Source: Bacteroides eggerthii (GTDB taxonomy: Bacteria; Bacteroidota; Bacteroidia; Bacteroidales; Bacteroidaceae). Taken from it: DNA of 64,000 bases. The stretch lies in contig NZ_CP102258.1 in assembly GCF_025146565.1 (NCBI RefSeq), positions 248,001 to 312,000 of the forward strand, written 5' to 3'. Numbering within the stretch: the first letter of the stretch is position 1; every line of letters begins with the position of its first letter. A program made the position numbers and the translations under genes. Positions 19,460-32,210 of this stretch are shown here, one piece after another. The notes under the pieces are model-generated. The model was not told where the DNA came from, made no database searches, and saw only the letters and a list, made by a program, of their open reading frames with translations.

Positions 19460-20440
19460 TTATTGCAGGATTGCGTCAGAGTTGCTATCCTCCCCCGGTG
19501 CCCAAGGCGTAATATCGCTGCTGTCCACCACCAACTCCCGTTTCTTCACAGTGACAGTTACGGTATAGCAATTGCCTGCCGTCAGTTCTTTTTTCGACAG
19601 GATTCTGGCACTCAGATAGCTGTCGCTGCCCGATGCAATCGTCAGAAAGACATCCGCAGAAGCCGTTTGGGGAGGAACGATTGCCACGAAAGACTGTTGG
19701 GTATCAGTATTAGTAGTCTCCGTCTGGTTGGACAGGAGAAGGTCTACAACCTTGGCATCACCGGCAAGAGCCGCCACACCATTAGCCAGGCTGAACGTAC
19801 CTTTGGCCTTCAGGCCTTTCAGCGTAGGCGCCATTGTGCCCAAGTCCTTCACAGAACTGCCGTCGGCCTTTAGCACAATAATAATTTTCGTCATGGAATG
19901 TGCAAACTGGAAATTCACATTGGGGCTGTTCTTGCTTCCGGCGGGTGCATTTCCTTCCCCATCCTTATCCGCAAACAGGAAGTCGAACTTCGCCTGTCCT
20001 GCAAGGCTCTGGTCGGTGGCTTCGAAAGCGATTGTCCCTTCTTTCTTTCCTCCTGCGCCGTCCGTAATATCGGCATCCGCCGTATACGGATAGTACGCCA
20101 TGAAGTTCACCGTAACATCTGTCTGATTTTTGAAGCGGAAAGCGGTAGTCCCGCCGTCCCAAGTGCCTGCCGGGGTACGGGTGTATTTCAGGTTGACCGC
20201 ATTGTTGCTCTGCTCCACACCGTCTATCATCACCCCCTGCATTTCATTATTCAGCGAGAAGATACCGATGGCATCGTCCTCCGCCCACTCTTCGTCCGCC
20301 ATACGTGTCTGCACGCGTCCGTCCAGATTGGTGGTGAATACTGCCGCCACGCCGTTGGCGTTGTCTGTCGGCTCATTGTCGTTACTGCAAGCACCGAGCA
20401 ACAGCCCCGCAGCCAAAACCATAAATACGTTCGCTTTCAT
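19460..20440 (-). CDS. Fimbrillin family lipoprotein (Mfa-like), likely major subunit
   Basis: A 326-residue protein with the signal peptide MKANVFMVLAAGLLLGAC (lipobox LLGAC), then an acidic mature region. It shows the Bacteroidota fimbrillin layout: an N-terminal strand with a possible trypsin-like maturation site after Arg (VQTRMADEEW), the FMAYYPYTADAD motif, and FQFAHSMTKIIIVLKADG, a hallmark of Mfa/fimbrillin folds. It ends with a strand typical of donor-strand C-termini (YTVTVTVKKREL...ITPW). Such subunits are exported as lipoproteins, cleaved by a protease at the surface, and polymerized. It lies 47 bp downstream of the anchor-like gene. Confidence 0.82.
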   Translation of the reverse strand: MKANVFMVLAAGLLLGACSNDNEPTDNANGVAAVFTTNLDGRVQTRMADEEWAEDDAIGIFSLNNEMQGVMIDGVEQSNNAVNLKYTRTPAGTWDGGTTAFRFKNQTDVTVNFMAYYPYTADADITDGAGGKKEGTIAFEATDQSLAGQAKFDFLFADKDGEGNAPAGSKNSPNVNFQFAHSMTKIIIVLKADGSSVKDLGTMAPTLKGLKAKGTFSLANGVAALAGDAKVVDLLLSNQTETTNTDTQQSFVAIVPPQTASADVFLTIASGSDSYLSARILSKKELTAGNCYTVTVTVKKRELVVDSSDITPWAPGEDSNSDAILQ

Positions 20441-20487
20441 TGTTATTCGCTATTTTAAAAATGTTATTATCCATCCGTCTGTCCGTT

Positions 20488-21312
20488 TCACACAGCATCC
20501 CCCTCCTCGCTTCCGGAGGGCACCCAGTCGGTGATGTCCGCATCGGGCAGCGCATCGTTCATCAGCTCCAGCGTGGCGTCCAGCGTCATGGGGTCTGTTC
20601 CCCGGTTGAAGTCGGAGAGCGCCCCGGTCATGTCACGCGCCAGCGTCTGCCGCTGTCCGTCGGTGGCAATGAGCACGATGATGAACTCCTGCCGCACATC
20701 CGCAGCCGTACCCAGCAAGTTGAGCTCCGCCGTCAGCACATCGCCTTCGCGCACAAAGACAGGACGCACCGTAGCAGGATCGCCCTGCAGCTTCAAAGCA
20801 GCGATGTCCAATGCAGGGGCAATGCCGGTTATGGAGGCTTCGGTTCCTGCCAGAATGCCGGGGTTGCCGCCCGCCAGCTTCATCTTCAGCGTCAGGCGGC
20901 GGGTGAGCTGCTTCATCGGAAGAGTCACCGCAAGGGTGTCGTCCGCCGCAATGCCTATGGTTGCGGCATTGCCATAGAGCACTCCGGGTTGCGGAAGCAG
21001 CGTGCCGTCCGGCAGGGATGCCACGCCCACCCGGTTGTCCGCACGCTCCATGCCTTCGGGCAGGTTGAATACGGAGAGCGTATAGCTGCCGGGAGCAAAG
21101 ACCTGCGGACAGGGAAAATCGGCCGCGGGAACGCTCGTGTGGTAGTCCTGCACCTTCATGTAGTAGTTGCCGGCATAGCCGGTGTGCAGCAGCAAGGCGC
21201 CTTCGGCGGGATGCGGCGTGTTGCAGAAAGTGTCGTCGCGCTCGCAGGCGGCAAACGCCACCCACAGGGCAAGCCACCCAAGACATGATTTTGAAAATAT
21301 AGGGTTCTTCAT
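20488..21312 (-). CDS. FimB/Mfa2-like fimbrial anchor lipoprotein
   Basis: A 274-residue protein with a signal peptide ending in a lipobox (WVAFAAC, Cys at about residue 23). The mature part starts CERDDTFC and contains GNYYMKVQDYHTS and a pattern of short beta strands ending ITDWVPSGSEEGD, as in the FimB/Mfa2 anchor family. The ITDW(V/A)P ending is shared with many fimbrillin operon proteins. Its place between the DUF3575 gene (27 bp) and the fimbrillin supports a role in anchoring or limiting the length of the fimbria. Family assignment is from pattern, not a search. Confidence 0.72.
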   Translation of the reverse strand: MKNPIFSKSCLGWLALWVAFAACERDDTFCNTPHPAEGALLLHTGYAGNYYMKVQDYHTSVPAADFPCPQVFAPGSYTLSVFNLPEGMERADNRVGVASLPDGTLLPQPGVLYGNAATIGIAADDTLAVTLPMKQLTRRLTLKMKLAGGNPGILAGTEASITGIAPALDIAALKLQGDPATVRPVFVREGDVLTAELNLLGTAADVRQEFIIVLIATDGQRQTLARDMTGALSDFNRGTDPMTLDATLELMNDALPDADITDWVPSGSEEGDAV

Positions 21313-21339
21313 AAGTTCATCGGTTACTGTTCTTTGTTT

Positions 21340-22383
21340 TCAGAAATCGTACAGCAGGGAAACGCCCAGCTGATTGATGCCCCAATAATCTTTCACGAGT
21401 TTTCCGCTTTTGTTGCGGAGGACGTTGACCGTCCCGATGCGGGTGTATTCGTCGTATTCGGCACGAGTATAGCCTGCGGCGGCATGGAAGTCGAAAGCCC
21501 AATGACGGGTGAGGGGCAGGCGGTAACCGCCCGTAATGCCTCCGCCCTGATAGTCGCCGGCCTTGCCCGTAGCATCCAGTTTGTAGTGGAAACCGCCCCG
21601 GTGGTACATGGCTCCCAGAAAGCCGCGGCGGCGGGTGCCGAGATAACAGCGTGCTTCGGGGGAGACACGCCAGATTTTGTAGCGGCGTTGTTTCTCTTTC
21701 CAGCCCCAGTCGGCATAAGTGCCGTTCAGGAGAATGGCGATGCGGGCATCCGCCATGCGATATTCCAAGCCGAAATCGGCGGTGAGGGTGGCAAGGCGCA
21801 AGAGGTTGGTGCGGAGCGCAAAGGCCGACCCGAAGTCGTGCCGTCCGTCTTTGTCCGGCTGCGAGCCAAGCGGCGACGCAGACAAGGAGGCTGCCGGAAC
21901 AATCGCCGTATCTGCAGCGCAATGAGTGGTATCTATGTCATGGGGCATATTCTCCGTTTCGGAAACCGCGTCTGCATCATCCGCCTGCTCCGAAGCCTGC
22001 GGTGCGGCGGGAAGCCTCAGACGCACTTCCACATAATCGCCTTCCTGCACATGGTTGACGGTGCGGAAGCATGCTTCGTGCAAACCGCCCCGCAGTATCA
22101 TTTCGCTCTTCACGCGGTTGCTGCGCTCGCGGGCAGTCTTGCGGTCGGGGCAAAAACCCTCCACAAATACCGGAATGTTGCCCGAAAGGATGTCTTCCCG
22201 ATGCATGCCTATCAAGACCATAAGGCGCTCCAACGCTTGCCCGTTCCCCTTGTAGGGTACGTAGAACATGCCTTTGCCCCGAACAAAACGAAAACAATAC
22301 AGAGAATCGTCAGCAAGAGCGCCACTCGCCCTACTTTCTACAAAGCATGCCATAAACAGCAGTATTACAGCGAGTTGTTTCAT
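21340..22383 (-). CDS. DUF3575 family outer-membrane protein, first gene of the fimbrial operon
   Basis: A 347-residue protein with a signal peptide (MKQLAVILLFMACFVESRASG). Residues about 28-130 look like an OmpA-like or related periplasmic domain (RFVRGKGMFYVPYKGN; VEGFCPDRKTARERSNRVKSEM). A low-complexity linker follows, then a C-terminal region (about 185-347) with alternating strands ending in FDFHAAAGYTR and GVSLLYDF, the DUF3575 beta-barrel-like pattern with a terminal aromatic residue. DUF3575 genes commonly lead Bacteroides fimbrillin operons. Its ATG is 7 bp from the inverted repeat of the predicted invertible promoter. Confidence 0.78.
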   Translation of the reverse strand: MKQLAVILLFMACFVESRASGALADDSLYCFRFVRGKGMFYVPYKGNGQALERLMVLIGMHREDILSGNIPVFVEGFCPDRKTARERSNRVKSEMILRGGLHEACFRTVNHVQEGDYVEVRLRLPAAPQASEQADDADAVSETENMPHDIDTTHCAADTAIVPAASLSASPLGSQPDKDGRHDFGSAFALRTNLLRLATLTADFGLEYRMADARIAILLNGTYADWGWKEKQRRYKIWRVSPEARCYLGTRRRGFLGAMYHRGGFHYKLDATGKAGDYQGGGITGGYRLPLTRHWAFDFHAAAGYTRAEYDEYTRIGTVNVLRNKSGKLVKDYWGINQLGVSLLYDF

Positions 22384-22389
22384 GTGGTC

Positions 22390-22409
22390 TGTTTTTTAAA
22401 CGTTCGTTT
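22390..22409 (+). repeat. Inverted repeat, left copy
   Basis: TGTTTTTTAAACGTTCGTTT, the exact reverse complement of 22597-22616. The core AAACGTTCGT (22398-22407) fits ARACGTWCGT. It begins 7 bp upstream of the DUF3575 start codon. Confidence 0.95.
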
Positions 22410-22557
22410 AAAGAACACCCTTTCAGCATTCTGTCACGCATGCTGTCACCGGTTATTTGAAAAAGATTTTTTCACACTTCATAGACTGTTTAATCAATTG
22501 GTAATAAGGATTATAATTCTGTTTCAATAAATTATAATTAAAATATTTTGAATAAAA

Positions 22558-22589
22558 TTTGCGGTTCTATCTTCATGTTATTATCTTTG
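22558..22589 (+). promoter_or_regulatory. Promoter inside the invertible segment (currently rightward)
   Basis: TTTG at 22558-22561, a 20-bp spacer and TATCTTTG at 22582-22589 give a perfect Bacteroides -33/-7 match. The expected start point, near 22596, falls at the inner edge of the right inverted repeat. No CAAAnnTA box (a leftward -7) exists in the segment, so the operon has no visible promoter in this orientation. Confidence 0.82.
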
Positions 22590-22596
22590 TGTTTTC

Positions 22597-22616
22597 AAAC
22601 GAACGTTTAAAAAACA
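22597..22616 (-). repeat. Inverted repeat, right copy
   Basis: AAACGAACGTTTAAAAAACA on the plus strand, exact reverse complement of the left copy. It lies 13 bp from the 3' end of the amidase gene. Confidence 0.95.
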
Positions 22617-22629
22617 CCCCACCCCATTT

Positions 22630-23079
22630 TTACCACTGCTCTTTCGACACCTCAAAGCAAGGGCATTGCTTCACCCATTCTTCGGGTTCAATCTCTCCGT
22701 TCCCGTTCAAGTCGGGGCTAAGGTCCCGATGTCCGCAGATGCGGCAGCCCGGATAGTCCAGCAGCAACGTGCGCACCAGCACGCGCAGCGAATGGCGCTG
22801 CCACCCGGTACGCGTATCGGCAGGCCTCCCTTTTTCGTCCAATCCGCCCTCATAGCAGATGCCGATGGAACGTGCGTTGCAGCCTCGTGCATGCGCCCCA
22901 ATCCGCCCGACGGGGCGCATGGTTTTTATATCCCCGTTCTTGCGGATATAAAAGTGATAGCCGCATCCGTTGAATCCCCGGCGGCGGTGGGCCGCCTCAA
23001 GGTCGTGCTCCGTAAAACAACGGTCGGCACGCGTGGCCGAACAGTGAATCACAATCAAATCAATTTCTCTACAAGCCAT
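22630..23079 (-). CDS. N-acetylmuramoyl-L-alanine amidase (Amidase_2 type)
   Basis: A 149-residue zinc amidase that would cleave the bond between muramic acid and the peptide stem of peptidoglycan. It shows the first zinc His in LIVIHCSATRAD (about residue 12), GYHFYIRKNG with a second His, NARSIGICYEGG, and GHRDLSPDLNG followed by KQCPCF (third ligand region). There is no signal peptide, typical of the phage-like amidases next to HU-like and DUF4248 genes in Bacteroides. A TATCTTTG box (complement of 23135-23142) and an AGGAGAGAG leader precede it. Confidence 0.9.
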   Translation of the reverse strand: MACREIDLIVIHCSATRADRCFTEHDLEAAHRRRGFNGCGYHFYIRKNGDIKTMRPVGRIGAHARGCNARSIGICYEGGLDEKGRPADTRTGWQRHSLRVLVRTLLLDYPGCRICGHRDLSPDLNGNGEIEPEEWVKQCPCFEVSKEQW

Positions 23080-23224
23080 AGTCTACTCTCTCCTGCTTTT
23101 TCTTAAGTTAAACATCTGTCATTTCCTCACCCTGCAAAGATAGGGCATGCCGCCCGCAAGGCAGACCGCCCCGCGTCGCCGAGAGCCTTATTTGTATTTA
23201 TTCAGACTTTAATCACACAAAAAA

Positions 23225-23256
23225 CTTGCATATCTCGCTAATAATCAGTATATTTA
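23225..23256 (+). promoter_or_regulatory. Possible promoter of the DUF4248 gene
   Basis: CTTG (23225-23228), a 20-bp spacer and TATATTTA (23249-23256) resemble the Bacteroides consensus, each box with one mismatch. It lies 26 bases before the ATG. Confidence 0.4.
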
Positions 23257-23281
23257 CATAAACTTAAAAGCATACAAAAAC

Positions 23282-23521
23282 ATGAAAGAAGAAATGGAAA
23301 AAGACGAAAGATTCATCATCCGCACCTACGAGAAAGCAGAACTTGCACACCTCTACAACCCCAACATGCCCCTCGTCTCCGCCATGCGGAAGCTGCGTGC
23401 GTGGATACGGCGCAACCGCCAGCTCACCGACGCACTCACCGCAACCGGAGAGAACAAGCGCGACCACTCCTACACCCCCCGGCAAGTGTCACTCATCGTG
23501 GCGGTGCTGGGCGAACCCTGA
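23282..23521 (+). CDS. DUF4248 family protein
   Basis: A 79-residue basic protein of unknown function, assigned to DUF4248 from its layout: FIIRTYEKAELAHLYNPNMP, then a helix rich in Arg and Leu (RKLRAWIRRNRQL), and the ending YTPRQVSLIVAVLGEP. These genes are common in Bacteroides, usually near a VapE-like primase-helicase, an HU-like protein and an amidase. The HU-like and amidase genes are present nearby but no VapE gene is found. It is transcribed divergently from the amidase. Confidence 0.8.
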   Translation: MKEEMEKDERFIIRTYEKAELAHLYNPNMPLVSAMRKLRAWIRRNRQLTDALTATGENKRDHSYTPRQVSLIVAVLGEP

Positions 23522-23560
23522 AACAAGCCTCTTTTCGATAAAAAATCACCACATAAAACT

Positions 23561-23658
23561 GAAACAGTTCATGACACAGCAAGTGAAACAGTTTACACGC
23601 TATCTCCCAGCCCCTTACAGACAAAACTGGAACAGCAGGTGAAACACTTTGTGAAACC
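23561..23658 (+). repeat. Short GAAACAGTT-type direct repeats
   Basis: GAAACAGTT at 23561-23569 and 23585-23593, GAAACACTT at 23641-23649 and GAAACC at 23653-23658 all point the same way. They have irregular spacing (24, 56 and 12 bp). They could be protein-binding repeats or leftovers of a degraded gene. Confidence 0.45.
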
Positions 23659-23823
23659 AATATAAAAGAAATAACCAAAATAGATACAGGTCCATTTTCT
23701 TGTTTTTTTTGATTCTCCCGAAAGCGCCGGATGCATAAAATCCCAACAAACCCGATTATCCCCGCAGGATACCGGAATTTCCCCTGAGGATGCAATCCGA
23801 ATCCGCCCGCCGCATTTTTTTTC

Positions 23824-23870
23824 AAAAAAAAGAAAGAAGAGAACCCCGTCCGGCGGAGCCCTCTTCTTTC
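23824..23870 (-). terminator. Intrinsic terminator of the rpoBC operon
   Basis: On the minus strand GAAAGAAGAG and CTCTTCTTTC form a 10-bp stem over an inner GC-rich loop, immediately followed by eight T residues (complement of 23824-23831). It lies about 36 bp after the rpoC stop codon. Confidence 0.88.
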
Positions 23871-23905
23871 ATTATCAAAATCAGTGATTGTATCAGCGTT
23901 ATATA

Positions 23906-26900
23906 TTACTCTTCCGCTTTTTCATCGACAGCATAGTCGAGCACCGTCTTCTTGTTGGCAAGCATGCGGTCGTACTCTTCTTTTGAACCGACAATAATCT
24001 TTTCATACTCGCGCTGGCCTGTACCGGCAGGAATCAGGTGACCGCAAATCACGTTCTCCTTCATACCTTCCAGACGGTCCACCTTGCCGTTGATGGCAGC
24101 TTCGTTGAGCACCTTCGTCGTCTCCTGGAAGGAAGCGGCCGACATGAAGCTCGAAGTCTGCAAAGCAGCGCGGGTGATACCCTGAAGAATCTGCGTAGAA
24201 GTGGCGGGAACCGCATCACGCACTGCAACGGGTTTCAAGTCGCGGCGCTTCAGCATGGAGTTCTCATCACGCAGCTTGCGGGCAGTGACAATCTGTCCCG
24301 GCTGCAGGTTCTGGGAGTCTCCTGCATCTACCACCACCTTCTTGCCCCAGATGCGGTCGTTCTCTTCCATGAACTCCAGCTTGTCCACTACCTGCTGCTC
24401 AAGGAAGCGCGTATCGCCCGGCTCGTCGATTTCAACCTTACGCATCATCTGGCGAACGATGATTTCAAAGTGCTTGTCGTTGATCTTCACACCCTGCAGG
24501 CGGTAAACGTCCTGCACCTCGTTCACGATATATTCCTGTACGGCCGTAGGACCTTTAATGGCAAGGATGTCGGCAGGCGTAGTGGCTCCGTCGGACAACG
24601 GAGTACCGGCACGCACGTAGTCGTTTTCCTGCACCAGTATCTGCTTGGACAACGGCACGAGGTATTTCTTCACTTCCCCGGTCTTGGAGGTAACGATGAT
24701 TTCACGATTACCGCGTTTCACCTTACCCATTGTAACCTCGCCATCAATTTCGGAAACCACAGCAGGGTTGGACGGGTTACGCGCCTCGAACAGCTCGGTG
24801 ACACGAGGCAAACCACCGGTGATATCACCCGCCTTACCAACGGCACGCGGAATCTTCACGATTACTTCGCCGGCTTTCACCTTCTGGCCGTCTTCCACTA
24901 CCACGTGACCACCCACAGGGAGGTTGTATGTACGGATCAGCTCGCCGTCCTCGGTCATGATATGCGCAGTAGGCACCTTCGTCTTGTCCTTGGACTCGAT
25001 GATGATGATTTCGCGCAAACCGGTGGATTCGTCGGATTCCACTTTATAGGTGACGTTCTCGATGACGCCTTCAAACTCAATCTTACCCGTAGCTTCGGTG
25101 ATGATGACCGCGTTGAACGGGTCCCAACGGGCAATGAGCTTTCCTTTTTCCACCACTTCACCGTCGGCTGCATAGAGCGTGGAACCGTAAGGCACGTTGT
25201 GCGTGGAGAGTATGATGCCCGTATTGACATCCACGAAACGCACTTCCGCCAGACGGCCCACCACCACCTTCGCAGGTTCGCCCGCTTCGTCGATGATGTC
25301 TACCGTACGGAGTTCCTCAAATTCCAGACGGGAAGGATTCTTAGCCACGATGCTTGCGTTGGCAGCGATATTGGCTGCCGTACCACCGGCGTGGAACGTA
25401 CGCAACGTCAACTGTGTACCCGGCTCACCGATGGACTGCGCGGCAATCACGCCCACAGCCTCACCCTTCTGAACCATACGGCTGGTGGCAAGGTTACGTC
25501 CGTAACATTTGGCACACACGCCCTTCTTGGATTCACAGGTCAATACGGAACGGATTTCAACACTCTCAATCGGAGAGTCCTCAATCTTCTGCGCAATGGC
25601 TTCGGTGATTTCCTCACCGCCCGCAACAAGCAGCTCGCCGGTTGTGGGATGAACAATATCATGTACGGATACACGTCCCAGGATACGTTCGTACAGCGTA
25701 GCGATGGTTTCATCGTTGTTCTTCAAAGCCGTACAAACTAGCCCGCGGAGTGTGCCGCAGTCTTCTTCATTGATAATCACATCGTGCGACACGTCCACCA
25801 GACGACGGGTGAGGTATCCGGCATCCGCCGTCTTCAAAGCGGTATCGGCAAGACCCTTACGGGCACCATGGGTGGAGATGAAGTACTCCAACACCGACAA
25901 ACCTTCCTTAAAGTTGGAAAGAATCGGGTTCTCGATGATCTGACCGCCTTCGGCACCCGCCTTCTGAGGCTTCGCCATCAAACCACGCATACCTGAAAGC
26001 TGGCGGATCTGCTCCTTAGAACCACGAGCACCGGAATCCAACATCATATATACGGAGTTGAACCCTTGGTCGTCGCTCGAAATGGTCTTCATCAGGATGT
26101 TCGACAACTCGGAGTTTACGTGTGTCCAGATGTCGATCACCTGGTTGTAACGCTCGTTGTTGGTGATGAAACCCATGTTATAGTTGTTGATTACCTGCTC
26201 CACCTCTTCGTAACCTCTCTGCACCAGCGCTTCCTTCTCCTCAGGGATGATGATGTCGCCCAAGTTGAACGAAAGACCGCCCTTGAAGGCCATCTGGTAA
26301 CCGAGGTTCTTGATTCCGTCAAGGAATTCGGCTGCTTCTGCCACACCACAAACCTTGATTACGTGGCTGATGATGTCGCGAAGTGATTTCTTGGAGATAA
26401 TCGTATTGATGTAACCTGCTTTGGCAGGAACAATTTCGTTTACAATGACACGTCCCACCGAAGTGTCGTGCATCATCTTGTCCACCACGTTGCCGTTTTC
26501 GTCAACGTCCTTCACGATGACGCTGATAGGCGCGTGAATGTCGCACTTGCCTTCGTTGTAGGCAATAAGCGCCTCTTCGGGACCGTAGAAAGTAAGACCT
26601 TCGCCTTTGGCTCCCTTGCGCAGCTTGGTGATGTAGTACAAACCGAGTACCATGTCCTGTGCAGGCACCGTAATAGGCGCACCGTTGGCAGGGTTCAAGA
26701 TGTTATGCGACTGGAGCATCAGCATCTGTGCCTCCAGAATGGCTTCATTGCTCAAAGGCAAGTGAACGGCCATCTGGTCACCGTCGAAGTCGGCGTTGAA
26801 TGCCGTACATGCCAACGGGTGGAGCTGGATTGCCTTGCCTTCGATCATCTTCGGCTGGAACGCCTGGATACCCAGACGGTGAAGCGTCGGGGCGCGGTTC

Positions 26901-28201
26901 AGCAACACCGGATGTCCCTTCATTACGTGTTCCAGAATGTCCCAGATGACAGGTTCCTTACGGTCCACAATCTTCTTGGCACTCTTCACCGTCTTCACGA
27001 TGCCGCGCTCGATGAGCTTACGGATGATGAACGGCTTGTAGAGCTCGGCTGCCATGAGTTTAGGAATACCGCACTCGCCCATCTTCAACTCCGGACCCAC
27101 AACGATTACGGAACGTGCGGAATAGTCGACACGCTTACCCAGCAAATTCTGACGGAAACGTCCCTGCTTACCTTTCAGACTGTCCGAAAGTGACTTCAAA
27201 GGACGGTTGGCGTCAGTCTTCACTGCGCTCGACTTACGGGAGTTGTCGAACAATGAGTCGACAGATTCCTGCAACATACGCTTCTCATTACGCAGAATCA
27301 CTTCGGGAGCCTTGATCTCAATCAGTCTCTTCAAGCGGTTGTTACGGATGATGACGCGACGGTAGAGGTCGTTCAGGTCGGAAGTGGCGAAACGGCCGCC
27401 GTCCAACGGAACCAACGGACGAAGCTCAGGCGGGATAACCGGCACAATGCGCACAATCATCCATTCGGGCTTGTTGCGTCCGCGTGACGCGCGGAAAGAC
27501 TCAACAACCTGAAGACGCTTCAATGCCTCCGTCTTGCGCTGCTGTGAAGCATCGCTGCCTGCACGATTACGCAGTTCGTAAGACAATGAGTCGAGGTCGA
27601 TGCGCGACAGCAGGTCATAAATGGCCTCCGCCCCCATCTTGGCAACGAACTTATTGGGGTCTGAATCTTCGAGGTACTGGTTGTCGCTTGGCAACTTTTC
27701 CAACAGATCCAGGTATTCTCCTTCTTCGAGCAGGTCGAACTGTGCTACCTCGCCTTCCAATATACCCGGCTGGATAACTACATAACGCTCGTAATAGATA
27801 ATGGCATCGAGTTTCTTGGTGGGCAGGCCCAGCAAATAACCGATCTTATTGGGAAGCGAACGGAAATACCAGATGTGAGCCACCGGCACAACCAACTGGA
27901 TGTGTCCCATACGCTCACGACGTACTTTCTTTTCTGTCACTTCCACACCACAACGGTCGCAGACAATGCCTTTGTAACGGATACGCTTGTACTTGCCGCA
28001 ATGACATTCGTAGTCCTTGATAGGACCGAAAATGCGTTCGCAGAACAAACCGTCACGCTCCGGCTTATACGTACGATAGTTGATGGTTTCAGGCTTTAAA
28101 ACTTCACCACTCGAATTCTCAAGGATTTCTTCGGGAGAAGCCAAACCGATAGAGATTTTCGAGAAATTACTCTTTATCTTGTTATCTTTTCTAAAAGCCA
28201 T
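23906..28201 (-). CDS. rpoC: RNA polymerase beta' subunit
   Basis: Catalytic subunit of RNA polymerase. Starting at the ATG 28199-28201 (MAFRKDNK) the protein has 1431 residues, matching Bacteroides beta'. It shows the N-terminal zinc-binding region ([20 protein letters not shown]), the [12 protein letters not shown] motif with the three Asp that bind catalytic magnesium (about residue 465), the bridge-helix region, and the second Cys cluster [15 protein letters not shown]. An in-frame upstream start at 28294 would add 31 residues unlike any beta' N-terminus and is rejected. The 116-bp gap after rpoB contains a small hairpin (28275-28292). Confidence 0.99.
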   Translation of the reverse strand: MAFRKDNKIKSNFSKISIGLASPEEILENSSGEVLKPETINYRTYKPERDGLFCERIFGPIKDYECHCGKYKRIRYKGIVCDRCGVEVTEKKVRRERMGHIQLVVPVAHIWYFRSLPNKIGYLLGLPTKKLDAIIYYERYVVIQPGILEGEVAQFDLLEEGEYLDLLEKLPSDNQYLEDSDPNKFVAKMGAEAIYDLLSRIDLDSLSYELRNRAGSDASQQRKTEALKRLQVVESFRASRGRNKPEWMIVRIVPVIPPELRPLVPLDGGRFATSDLNDLYRRVIIRNNRLKRLIEIKAPEVILRNEKRMLQESVDSLFDNSRKSSAVKTDANRPLKSLSDSLKGKQGRFRQNLLGKRVDYSARSVIVVGPELKMGECGIPKLMAAELYKPFIIRKLIERGIVKTVKSAKKIVDRKEPVIWDILEHVMKGHPVLLNRAPTLHRLGIQAFQPKMIEGKAIQLHPLACTAFNADFDGDQMAVHLPLSNEAILEAQMLMLQSHNILNPANGAPITVPAQDMVLGLYYITKLRKGAKGEGLTFYGPEEALIAYNEGKCDIHAPISVIVKDVDENGNVVDKMMHDTSVGRVIVNEIVPAKAGYINTIISKKSLRDIISHVIKVCGVAEAAEFLDGIKNLGYQMAFKGGLSFNLGDIIIPEEKEALVQRGYEEVEQVINNYNMGFITNNERYNQVIDIWTHVNSELSNILMKTISSDDQGFNSVYMMLDSGARGSKEQIRQLSGMRGLMAKPQKAGAEGGQIIENPILSNFKEGLSVLEYFISTHGARKGLADTALKTADAGYLTRRLVDVSHDVIINEEDCGTLRGLVCTALKNNDETIATLYERILGRVSVHDIVHPTTGELLVAGGEEITEAIAQKIEDSPIESVEIRSVLTCESKKGVCAKCYGRNLATSRMVQKGEAVGVIAAQSIGEPGTQLTLRTFHAGGTAANIAANASIVAKNPSRLEFEELRTVDIIDEAGEPAKVVVGRLAEVRFVDVNTGIILSTHNVPYGSTLYAADGEVVEKGKLIARWDPFNAVIITEATGKIEFEGVIENVTYKVESDESTGLREIIIIESKDKTKVPTAHIMTEDGELIRTYNLPVGGHVVVEDGQKVKAGEVIVKIPRAVGKAGDITGGLPRVTELFEARNPSNPAVVSEIDGEVTMGKVKRGNREIIVTSKTGEVKKYLVPLSKQILVQENDYVRAGTPLSDGATTPADILAIKGPTAVQEYIVNEVQDVYRLQGVKINDKHFEIIVRQMMRKVEIDEPGDTRFLEQQVVDKLEFMEENDRIWGKKVVVDAGDSQNLQPGQIVTARKLRDENSMLKRRDLKPVAVRDAVPATSTQILQGITRAALQTSSFMSAASFQETTKVLNEAAINGKVDRLEGMKENVICGHLIPAGTGQREYEKIIVGSKEEYDRMLANKKTVLDYAVDEKAEE

Positions 28202-28274
28202 ACTTTTATATATAATTGATAATTGAGAATTAAAAATTGAAAAATAAATGTTGATAAGTCGGGAACCGGAAACC

Positions 28275-28292
28275 GGGAAGCATCCGCTTCCC
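28275..28292. other. Small hairpin between rpoB and rpoC
   Basis: GGGAAGC and GCTTCCC pair over seven bases around ATCC. The rest of the 116-bp gap is AT-rich, with repeated AATTGA/AATTAA words. It is not a terminator; it may be a processing or stability element. Confidence 0.4.
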
Positions 28293-28317
28293 AATCCCCA
28301 ATCCTCAAAATTTCAAT

Positions 28318-32130
<3,813 letters not shown>

Positions 32131-32171
32131 CTGTTAATGGATTTGTAGAACTTAATTTTAAATATATACAC

Positions 32172-32210
32172 AAAAAGGTAAAGAACCCTTTTCGCGAAGG
32201 GTTCCTTACC
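32172..32210 (-). terminator. Attenuator between rplL and rpoB
   Basis: In the minus-strand RNA, GGUAAGGAACCCUU pairs fully (one G-U) with AAGGGUUCUUUACC around a six-base loop and is followed by UUUUUGUGU. This is a complete intrinsic terminator inside an operon. The same junction in E. coli contains a partial terminator that sets the ratio of ribosomal protein to polymerase mRNA. Confidence 0.8.

Larger units (their letters stand above)
22390..22616. promoter_or_regulatory. Predicted invertible (phase-variable) promoter segment, OFF orientation
   Basis: Perfect 20-bp inverted repeats lie at 22390-22409 and 22597-22616 around 187 bp. Each holds ACG-TT-CGT or its complement ACG-AA-CGT, matching the ARACGTWCGT core of Bacteroides invertible promoters controlled by the serine recombinase Mpi. 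The asymmetric central dinucleotide (TT versus AA) means recombination would invert the segment. The only good promoter inside points right, away from the fimbrial operon. After inversion its -7 box would lie at 22417-22424 on the minus strand, with a start point near 22410, about 27 bases before the DUF3575 ATG. Confidence 0.82.
23522..23905. other. Gap between DUF4248 gene and rpoC terminator
   Basis: 384 bp with no supported gene. It contains repeated GAAACA(G/C)TT motifs at 23561, 23585 and 23641 and a GAAACC at 23653, then AT-rich and mixed sequence, and the rpoC terminator at its right end. A 23-codon reading frame from 23572 (MTQQVKQFTRYL...) covers the repeats but has no leader and looks fortuitous or a remnant. 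Confidence 0.6.

Noticed and set aside
20440..21288. Plus-strand frame of 282 codons opposite the anchor gene
   Set aside because: It overlaps two supported minus-strand genes and has no leader or recognizable domain.
24038..25741. Long plus-strand frame of 567 codons antisense to rpoC
   Set aside because: It is a shadow of rpoC codon use, with low-complexity His/Arg-rich translation and no leader.
28202..28294. Longer rpoC with 31 extra N-terminal residues
   Set aside because: The extra residues do not resemble beta' N-termini, and MAFRKDNK at 28201 fits the family.
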